Below, piece by piece: positions 1 through 4,693 of a DNA stretch of 8,361 bases. Below the pieces are notes generated by a model. That model did no database searches. It was not told the origin of the DNA and was given only the letters and a program-made list of their open reading frames with translations. The translations under genes were made by a program, and so were the position numbers. The first letter of the stretch is position 1. Every line of letters begins with the position of its first letter. The DNA comes from CBDUBU01 sp965365465 (lineage in GTDB: Bacteria > Bacteroidota > Rhodothermia > Rhodothermales > DASSAV01), in the NCBI GenBank assembly GCA_965365465.1, contig CBDUBU010000171.1, positions 1 through 8,361 of the forward strand, given 5' to 3'.

Positions 1-308
1 TTTGCAACCATACCGCGCAAGGCGCGGTACTGCGTGCCCAGCAACCAGCCTCGCAGGCTCATCTTTTCCGGACGGCGTGACCGTTGCTGCCATGCATGGA
101 TAAGCCCTTCCCCGACGACTTCTTCCGGTGTAAAATCCTGCCGGCTCAAGTGCCCCTGCAAGACGTAGTAGTGCAAGTTGCGCCGGGCGGCTTGCAACAG
201 CGTTTCCATGTACGGTTCCACCAGTTGGCGAAACGCACTTTCTTTCTCTTCCTGTAAAATTGCCTGCCAGTTTTCCTGTACAGTTCCGGAGTCCTGTTGC
301 GCTGCCAT
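1..308 (-). CDS. Sigma-70-family RNA polymerase sigma factor, ECF-like (N-terminal part, cut by window edge)
   Basis: My own minus-strand translation from the ATG at 308-306 gives 102 codons, open to the left edge, starting MAAQQDSGTVQENWQAILQE. The stretch FTPEEVVGEGLIHAWQQR (about residues 59-76), followed by SLRGWLLGTQYRALRGMV (about 84-101), resembles sigma-70 region 2, where region 2 helices contact core polymerase and the -10 element. Region 4 would lie beyond the window, so membership in an ECF group cannot be settled. No other ATG lies close upstream in frame, and no clear Shine-Dalgarno precedes this one. It follows the phosphatase-family gene on the same strand across a 124-bp gap that contains alternative hairpins, so it may have its own promoter. 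The product would be cytoplasmic and direct a specific regulon. The sigma assignment rests on pattern recognition of one domain. Confidence 0.72.
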   Translation of the reverse strand, partial: MAAQQDSGTVQENWQAILQEEKESAFRQLVEPYMETLLQAARRNLHYYVLQGHLSRQDFTPEEVVGEGLIHAWQQRSRRPEKMSLRGWLLGTQYRALRGMVA

Positions 309-387
309 AGAATAAACCGGATTTAAATGCCTGGTTGTGAGTCGTGAGAACACACGTAGTACGAGGCCCAACGTCGCCGGTTCACCA

Positions 388-425
388 GGCAGCGTTACAT
401 ATCTGTATGCTGCCGGTCAGGCAGC
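388..425 (-). other. Two mutually exclusive hairpins after the phosphatase-family gene
   Basis: GGCAGC (388-393), GCTGCC (409-414) and GGCAGC (420-425) are arranged so that the middle copy can pair with either neighbour. Pairing 409-414 with 420-425 gives a 6-bp stem with a 5-nt loop. Pairing 388-393 with 409-414 gives a 6-bp stem that encloses a second short stem, TACA/TGTA. No T-run follows on the minus strand, so this is not a canonical intrinsic terminator. It lies between the stop codon at 433 and the sigma gene start at 308. Confidence 0.4.
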
Positions 426-432
426 CAGTCTG

Positions 433-1512
433 TCAATTCATGTCGAGCGTTACGACAACGGGGAAGTGGTCGGTATACACAGCAGGATCATAAGTCTGTA
501 CGTACTGAACGTCCCGGACGCGCCGGTACAGTTCCGGAGAAAGCAAGATGTGATCTATTGCTGAAAGCTCTCCGGCGCCTACCTTGTCATCCTGATTGCG
601 GTCGTAGAATGCTGTGTAGCGCTCGCGACGGGGCGCTCTTGCCATCACATTGAGCAAGTCGTCAGCGGGATCCGGGCCGCCCGACTTGATGCGTTGCAAC
701 ACGTCCGTGATGGGCTGATTGTCATAGAGATCTGCTACCCGGCTGTCGAAGTCATTGAAATCACCCATGACAACAACAGCGCGTCCAGCTTCTGCTTCTT
801 CTTGTACAAGCCGGCGTATCACTTCGGCCTGGGCTTCACGGCGACTCTTACGGGACGGGTCATCCGGTCGTGCGAGCAGGTGAATGCCGATCAGCGTGAC
901 CGGCAGATTGTTCACATACAGGCGTGCATACAGGTTTTTACTGACTCCATAGGTGTCATCAGAAGTCCCCACAGGCGCACGTTCATCAGTCCGGTTGATT
1001 TTTTCAATGCTTATGCGCGAAAGCATTGCCATGTCCTGACCTGTAAAGCGATCCGTTCCCTGAATGAAGTACGCCTGATAATTCATGCTCTTAAGAGATT
1101 CCCGAATCAACATTTGCAGGACCTCTTCATTTTCCACTTCTGCAAGCATAATAATGTCAGCATCGAGCATACGGATGATCTCGCCAATCCGGTCTCTGTG
1201 CAGGCGCGCCCTGGCCGGATTGCCTCTGTGCGGAAAATCAGCCTGTCCTTCATCGCCATAGCCGTCAAACATGAACGCTGTGTTCAGGGTGGCGAGCCGG
1301 AAACCGTCATAAGCATACACGGGAGGCGGCTCCGGCGAGAACACGAACTCGCCGATGCCCAGCGTATCTGCCGCCAGGGTGTCTTCCGAGGCATCGGACA
1401 CTGAGAGAGGAGGCGCGGCAGGCTGCGAACAACCTGCCGGGAGAGACATCGTCCCAATGAAGAGGGCGAGCAGCACCCATTGCGGCGGCTGGAAGAATCT
1501 CGGAAGAGACAT
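433..1512 (-). CDS. Lipoprotein endonuclease/exonuclease/phosphatase (EEP) family hydrolase
   Basis: This is a complete 359-aa protein. Residues 1-28 form a lipoprotein signal: a hydrophobic core followed by lipobox LPAGC with Cys28, so the mature enzyme should be membrane-anchored outside the cytoplasm. The EEP (DNase I-like, metal-dependent phosphoesterase) motifs appear in the expected order: ATLNTAFMFDG (Asn77), DIIMLAEVEN (metal-binding Glu125), GIHLLA (His211), VVMGDFND (Asp251, Asn253), IDHILLS (Asp320, His321) and TDHFPV (Asp348, His349). The catalytic set looks intact, but the substrate (nucleic acid, phospholipid or phosphate ester) cannot be read from sequence. Between RYTAFY and IDHILLS lies an EF-hand-like loop, DRNQDDKVGAGE (304-315). 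The gene starts 38 bp after the terminator of the hydrolase gene and has no clear Shine-Dalgarno (CCCTCT precedes the ATG), so it is probably transcribed on its own. Confidence 0.85.
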   Translation of the reverse strand: MSLPRFFQPPQWVLLALFIGTMSLPAGCSQPAAPPLSVSDASEDTLAADTLGIGEFVFSPEPPPVYAYDGFRLATLNTAFMFDGYGDEGQADFPHRGNPARARLHRDRIGEIIRMLDADIIMLAEVENEEVLQMLIRESLKSMNYQAYFIQGTDRFTGQDMAMLSRISIEKINRTDERAPVGTSDDTYGVSKNLYARLYVNNLPVTLIGIHLLARPDDPSRKSRREAQAEVIRRLVQEEAEAGRAVVVMGDFNDFDSRVADLYDNQPITDVLQRIKSGGPDPADDLLNVMARAPRRERYTAFYDRNQDDKVGAGELSAIDHILLSPELYRRVRDVQYVQTYDPAVYTDHFPVVVTLDMN

Positions 1513-1550
1513 AGAGGGATGATATATGATCCGGTTATTGCAATAATAAA

Positions 1551-1587
1551 AAACAAGGGCATCTCCTGTTAAGACATGCCCTTGTTT
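1551..1587 (-). terminator. Rho-independent terminator of the SleB-type hydrolase gene
   Basis: Perfect 12-bp arms AAACAAGGGCAT (1551-1562) and ATGCCCTTGTTT (1576-1587) flank a 13-nt loop. Read on the minus strand, the stem is followed by TTTATTATT, giving a U-rich tail. It lies 24 bp after the hydrolase stop at 1611 and ends 38 bp before the ATG of the next gene, so it separates two same-strand transcription units. Confidence 0.9.
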
Positions 1588-1610
1588 GTAAATAAAACGA
1601 ACGTAGTGGT

Positions 1611-2336
1611 TCAGGAGATTCCTGAAAAGAACCTGAATCTGCGTGCGCTGATGGAATAGTCACGTTGCGGCGACACCGGTTTCAGGCCCATCGCCCATTC
1701 AGGGTGCGGGTCGCCGATCATCGACTGCTCGCTATAGAAATGGCGCGTTTCGAGTGGAAAAGGGCGTTCTTCAGGAGGAGCATAGCGGACATCATGCGCG
1801 ATCCGGATAGCTGTCTGCCACCCTCTGGCCCTGGAATGCTTTTCGAGGGAAGAATAGAACTGCGCCTTGCGCTGACCAGTATTGAAAGCGCTGAACTGAA
1901 ACGGATCCAGGACAACGTCCTTGTAGGTGGTTTTGCCGCGATATTTCGTTTCTACACGGTTTCTTACCACCCACGCTACCAGTTCCTGTTCTCGCGCCTG
2001 TTTGGACTCCGAATAGATGCACCGCGCGAGCCAGAGCGTTTCCAGATCCAGGGTCTGAAGCTTGACTGGTGGAAGCGGCGCAACACGCTGCGGGTTTTTC
2101 CGCAACTCCTCTATGAGCGCGGTGAGCGAGACTGGAACGTCAGGTAAGGAGAAACTATCAACGGCAACTTCGTCGAGATCAGCAATTGCCGGAGAAACCG
2201 GCTCAACAGCTTTCTTGCCGGGTAGAAATGCACTTGTCAGGGTCTTGCCGATCAGGTTTCCGTGAACCGCAGAAGCGCTCAGGAAGACCAGAATCATTAC
2301 GACTAAGACGACCCCAAGCTTATGCGTCTTCATCAT
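1611..2336 (-). CDS. Secreted cell wall hydrolase, SleB-like (Hydrolase_2 family)
   Basis: This is a complete 241-aa protein. MMKTHK followed by a hydrophobic stretch (residues 8-23) and SASAVHG looks like a Sec signal peptide with cleavage near residue 26, so the enzyme should act in the periplasm. A linker of about 70 residues, rich in Pro and Val, precedes the domain at about 97-240. The domain opens with LETLWLARCIYSE, whose Glu110 matches the catalytic Glu of SleB-type lytic transglycosylases, then AWVVRNRV (121-128), TYKDVVLDPFQFS (137-149) and RHFYSEQSM (198-206). SleB enzymes cleave peptidoglycan glycan strands. In spore formers they serve germination, but non-spore-formers also carry them, so a vegetative wall-remodelling role is more likely here. 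ATG 2336 was chosen because GAGAAGGAAAG lies a few bases upstream, one of the few good Shine-Dalgarno-like sites in the window; ATG 2333 is possible too. The gene is monocistronic, ending in the terminator at 1551-1587. Confidence 0.85.
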   Translation of the reverse strand: MMKTHKLGVVLVVMILVFLSASAVHGNLIGKTLTSAFLPGKKAVEPVSPAIADLDEVAVDSFSLPDVPVSLTALIEELRKNPQRVAPLPPVKLQTLDLETLWLARCIYSESKQAREQELVAWVVRNRVETKYRGKTTYKDVVLDPFQFSAFNTGQRKAQFYSSLEKHSRARGWQTAIRIAHDVRYAPPEERPFPLETRHFYSEQSMIGDPHPEWAMGLKPVSPQRDYSISARRFRFFSGIS

Positions 2337-2497
2337 GGGCTTTCCTTCTCGATGGTGATGGAGGATGCTTGGATGACTGAGCGCGACTAGCTCGGTCGTT
2401 TAAGATTCCTAAAATGAGTGATAAAACACGAACTGTGCCAAAGACCAGGAGAGCCGACCAACGAGGCTCCGTATCTCAGGTTTCGTTTATCGCCCTA

Positions 2498-2530
2498 TTT
2501 ATGCAGTTTATTAACAATAATTTGCATAAA
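2498..2530. promoter_or_regulatory. 33-bp nested dyad, candidate operator
   Basis: Outer arms TTTATGCA (2498-2505) and TGCATAAA (2523-2530) are perfect complements. Inner arms TTATT (2508-2512) and AATAA (2516-2520) are also perfect and share the same centre, 2514. Thirteen of the sixteen possible pairs match. It is strongly AT-rich and lies about 160 bp upstream of the hydrolase start and about 335 bp upstream of pdxB. A dimeric or tetrameric regulator site is the simplest reading. There is no GC-rich stem with a U-run, so a terminator is unlikely. Confidence 0.5.
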
Positions 2531-2755
2531 ACGTCTCCTTTTCATGCTGCCTTCACCCGGCCTTAACACAGACTCCTAACGTTAGCAGGCGGCAGAAAGG
2601 TCGGCAACGGAGGGAAACAGCGGCTCCTGTAAGTAATTGTTACTCTGGAAGCATCAACTGACCTGCAAGGAATACAGGCGCTCAAGGTTTTCCGTTGATT
2701 CCAGAAGGACTGTCTGATCCATGATAAATTGTTACCGAACCGTCATACACATAAC

Positions 2756-2775
2756 TTGACGAACTCGTTACGTCA
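2756..2775 (+). promoter_or_regulatory. Possible -35 box overlapping an inverted repeat upstream of pdxB
   Basis: TTGACG (2756-2761) matches five of six positions of the sigma-70 -35 consensus. It overlaps the left arm of TGACG (2757-2761) / CGTCA (2771-2775), a perfect 5-bp dyad with a 9-nt spacer that also contains AAC and GTT. No good -10 lies at 16-18 bp, and primary promoters of Bacteroidota differ from this consensus, so promoter activity is uncertain. The position, about 90-110 bp before the pdxB ATG, would suit an operator-promoter. Confidence 0.3.
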
Positions 2776-2865
2776 TTAACTTAGCGCGGCGAACAGCACG
2801 TGGTTCTGTTTGTTTCCTGCGTTACATTTACTTCACAGAATTCCATCTCTTTACGCGCGTACGAA

Positions 2866-4053
2866 ATGCCTGATACAGCCTTCAAAATCGTAGCTGATGA
2901 GAACATCCCTTTCGCAGAGCAAGGGTTTGGTAAGGCAGGTGTCGTACGTCTGATGGGAGGACGGGAAATTGATCGAGAGGCCGTGGAAGAAGCCGACATA
3001 CTGCTTGTGCGAAGCGTAACCCGCGTCGATGCTGCTTTGCTGGAAGGAAGCGCTGTTCGGTTCGTAGGCTCGGCAACCATCGGGACAGATCATGTAGACC
3101 AGGATTTTCTTAGAGAGAAAGGGATTGTTTTTGCCCACGCTCCCGCGTCCAATGCAGATTCAGTAGTCGAGTATGTACTGGCTGCGCTTCTCTGTCTGGC
3201 TGTACGGGACGGGTCGCGCCTGGAGGGTAAGACGATAGGAATCGTAGGGTGTGGCAACATCGGGGGGCGTCTGGCTCGCCGGCTGCCTGCCCTGGGACTG
3301 AATGTGCTGAAGAATGACCCGCCCCTGGAGGAGAAAGCTCGGACTGCGAACGTTTTGCACGACTATCTTCCGCTGGAAGAAGTGCTCGATCGATCCGACA
3401 TTGTGACGCTGCACGTTCCCCTGACACGCGAAGGGCCGTACGCGACGCGCCACCTGCTGGATGCTGCACGGTTAAATCGCATGAAGCCGGGCGCATGGCT
3501 TCTCAATACCTGCCGGGGAGCAGTCGTTTCAAACGTAGATCTGAAAAACGCGCTTGGGCAGGGATCTCCTGGATCGGTTGTGCTGGACGTGTGGGAAAAC
3601 GAACCCACGCCAGACCCGGAACTCCTTCGTCGCGTGAACCTCGGCACCCCCCATATCGCGGGCTATTCCTTCGATGGAAAGGTAAGGGGGACGGTTATGC
3701 TGTATCAGGCGCTGGTACAAAGCATGGGTTTTCCGGCTGAATGGGATTACGAGTCCGCGCTGGCTGCCACGGGAGAAGACAAGCCCGCCCTGGTTGCGCC
3801 GGGGCGCGATCAGGACGGGCCTGACTGGCTCAATGCACTGGTGCGTCAGATGTATGATATTGTTGACGACGATGCAAGGATGCGTTCGATGCCGGCGTAT
3901 CCTGCCGATGCAAGGGCAGCGTTTTTCAATGAACTGCGCAAGCATTATCCACGCCGTCGGACCTTCCCGCGCTTCAACCTTGCAAGGCAGGAGGTTCCGG
4001 CGCATCTCCTGCAGGCCGTCGAAGAAGGATTAGACGTAAACGTTACCGGCTAA
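2866..4053 (+). CDS. pdxB: 4-phosphoerythronate dehydrogenase PdxB
   Basis: The 395-aa product oxidises 4-phospho-D-erythronate to 2-oxo-3-hydroxy-4-phosphobutanoate, the second step of DXP-dependent pyridoxal phosphate synthesis, in the cytoplasm. The N-terminus KIVADENIPFAEQGFG matches the PdxB opening (E. coli KILVDENMPYA). The segment FVGSATIGTDHVD (67-79) is typical. The Rossmann motif GIVGCGNIGGRLARRL spans 125-140, with Asp151 in the NAD-contacting position. The catalytic triad of 2-hydroxyacid dehydrogenases is present: Arg217 in NTCRGAVV, Glu246 in LDVWENEP and His263 in PHIAGYS. The C-terminal part (about 295-395, including YPRRRTFPRFNLA) fits the PdxB dimerisation domain. The reading frame continues upstream to a GTG at 2800, but those 22 residues do not fit the family, so ATG 2866 is preferred even though it lacks a Shine-Dalgarno. 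The 3' end overlaps the converging gene by 11 bp. SerA and other family members lack this N-terminus and this C-terminal domain. Confidence 0.93.
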   Translation: MPDTAFKIVADENIPFAEQGFGKAGVVRLMGGREIDREAVEEADILLVRSVTRVDAALLEGSAVRFVGSATIGTDHVDQDFLREKGIVFAHAPASNADSVVEYVLAALLCLAVRDGSRLEGKTIGIVGCGNIGGRLARRLPALGLNVLKNDPPLEEKARTANVLHDYLPLEEVLDRSDIVTLHVPLTREGPYATRHLLDAARLNRMKPGAWLLNTCRGAVVSNVDLKNALGQGSPGSVVLDVWENEPTPDPELLRRVNLGTPHIAGYSFDGKVRGTVMLYQALVQSMGFPAEWDYESALAATGEDKPALVAPGRDQDGPDWLNALVRQMYDIVDDDARMRSMPAYPADARAAFFNELRKHYPRRRTFPRFNLARQEVPAHLLQAVEEGLDVNVTG

Positions 4054-4390
4054 TGCCGGGATCGACCGGGTATTCGTACTTAACGTTCAGGGCTGCAACC
4101 CCGTCGCCGTCTGAATCGATGGCTGTGATCTTATAGATACGCACACCCGTCTGCCGGATGATGTCGCGCTGATGAAAAGCGTCAACGAGATCGTAAATCC
4201 GGTTACGGAGCGCTCTTTCCTGTTCACTTGTTTCCGCGTCATCCGGGGAGGCGCGGTTTTCAACGGTCAGGTCGATTTCCAGGGGTCCCTGAACGTTTCG
4301 TTCGTAGTCGCGCAATACCTGTCGTATCTGTGATTCCAAGTCTTTTCTGGCGCTTTCTATCTGAAGGGCGGGGGTCTCTTTCTCTTGCAT
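4043..4390 (-). CDS. Small acidic protein of unknown function
   Basis: I do not recognise this 115-aa protein. It has no signal peptide or membrane segment and is rich in Asp and Glu, so it is probably cytoplasmic. Residues 10-32 (IESARKDLESQIRQVLRDYE and following) look like an amphipathic helix, 36-45 (PLEIDLTVEN) like a strand, 55-79 like a second helix, and 82-107 (GVRIYKITAI, then LNVKYEYPV) like a beta hairpin with DSDGDG (92-97) at the turn. That loop resembles half of a calcium site but lacks the closing acidic residue. The coding case rests on the 116-codon frame, the ordered secondary-structure pattern, a weak GGGAAA upstream of ATG 4390, and a sensible position between pdxB and atpD. 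It converges on pdxB with an 11-bp overlap and is divergent from atpD. Confidence 0.68.
   Translation of the reverse strand: MQEKETPALQIESARKDLESQIRQVLRDYERNVQGPLEIDLTVENRASPDDAETSEQERALRNRIYDLVDAFHQRDIIRQTGVRIYKITAIDSDGDGVAALNVKYEYPVDPGISR
4046..4059. other. Hairpin at the convergent pdxB / small-protein gene ends
   Basis: CCGGC (4046-4050) and GCCGG (4055-4059) form a perfect 5-bp stem. The 4-nt loop TAAT holds the pdxB stop codon, and the other gene's stop (4043-4045) abuts the stem. It is symmetrical, so it would form in both transcripts. No T-run follows on either strand, so it is at most a weak pause or RNA 3'-end structure. Confidence 0.4.
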
Positions 4391-4598
4391 TTTACGTTTC
4401 CCGTTGTAGTGGGTGATAAAACCTTGAAGAAAGCAACCCTTGAAGATACTGCTGAAGTTTCCTGATTCTCTCAGGAATTACGAGATCGGTTCACCGGACG
4501 GCGCCCGTGGCTCTCGCAGGTCAAGCGGTTCGTGTAGTCGAAGGAAGCTACAGAATTCCACATTTCTTTGCGATCCAACCAGGGGTTAGGGAGTACCA

Positions 4599-4643
4599 AT
4601 GCGTGCAATTCGTGTGAAGGTGCTGTATGTTTACCAGGCTTAG
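4599..4643 (+). CDS. Candidate leader peptide mini-ORF ahead of atpD
   Basis: ATG 4599 opens 14 codons (MRAIRVKVLYVYQA) ending at TAG 4641-4643. GGGAG at 4589-4593 sits 5 nt before the ATG, a better Shine-Dalgarno than atpD itself has. The stop codon falls in the 7-nt loop of the hairpin at 4634-4652, 50 nt before the atpD start. This geometry suits a translated leader that controls folding of the atpD 5' region. A 14-codon frame can arise by chance, so this is a hypothesis. Confidence 0.3.
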   Translation: MRAIRVKVLYVYQA

Positions 4644-4652
4644 TATGCCTGG
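4634..4652 (+). promoter_or_regulatory. Hairpin in the atpD 5' leader
   Basis: CCAGGC (4634-4639) and GCCTGG (4647-4652) form a perfect, GC-rich 6-bp stem with loop TTAGTAT. It ends 41 nt before the atpD ATG. The next bases are GGGCCGTCC rather than a T-run, so it is not a standard terminator; an RNA stability or translation-control element is possible. Confidence 0.45.
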
Positions 4653-4693
4653 GGCCGTCCGCTCTACTTACTTTAATCAAGATTTTACTCCAG

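Larger units (their letters stand above)
2337..2865. other. Long divergent intergenic region between the hydrolase gene and pdxB
   Basis: About 530 bp with no supportable gene; the short open frames here lack start signals and recognisable products. It must hold promoters for two divergent genes. Visible elements include four GATG copies at 2351-2375 (just upstream of the hydrolase RBS), a 5-bp inverted repeat GAGCC/GGCTC (2451-2469), an AT-rich nested dyad (2498-2530), the perfect palindrome CTAACGTTAG (2576-2585), AGTAA-TTG-TTACT (2632-2644), a direct repeat AATTGTTAC (2635-2643 and 2727-2735), ATCAAC/GTTGAT arms (2653-2658 and 2694-2699), and TGACG/CGTCA arms at 2757-2775. Confidence 0.7.
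4391..4693. other. Divergent intergenic region upstream of atpD
   Basis: About 300 bp between the small-protein gene and atpD. It carries a perfect 7-bp hairpin TTCCTGA/TCAGGAA with a 5-nt loop (4459-4477), a weaker TGTAG/CTACA inverted repeat (4533-4552), a 14-codon mini-ORF (4599-4643) and a CCAGGC hairpin (4634-4652). I see no clear -35/-10 pair; TAGTAT at 4641-4646 is the nearest -10-like hexamer but has no matching -35. Confidence 0.6.

Noticed and set aside
694..1404. Open frame of 236 codons on the plus strand
   Set aside because: It lies wholly inside the EEP-family gene on the opposite strand, which has a lipobox and all catalytic motifs; the plus-strand product has no recognisable motif.
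2351..2375. Four GATG copies within 25 bp
   Set aside because: The spacing is irregular (6, 7, 8 nt) and a tetramer repeats easily by chance; not a convincing tandem repeat or CRISPR-like array.
2800..2865. GTG start giving pdxB a 22-residue N-terminal extension
   Set aside because: The extension (MVLFVSCVTFTS...) has no counterpart in the family, and ATG 2866 gives the normal N-terminus KIVADEN after a few residues.
4459..4477. TTCCTGA/TCAGGAA hairpin as a terminator
   Set aside because: Neither strand has a T-run after the stem, and no gene ends nearby; kept only as a structure in the intergenic entry.
4568..4693. TTG start giving AtpD a 42-residue Cys-containing extension
   Set aside because: Family N-termini begin close to KIVQIVGPVVD, which ATG 4694 gives; no ribosome site supports TTG 4568.
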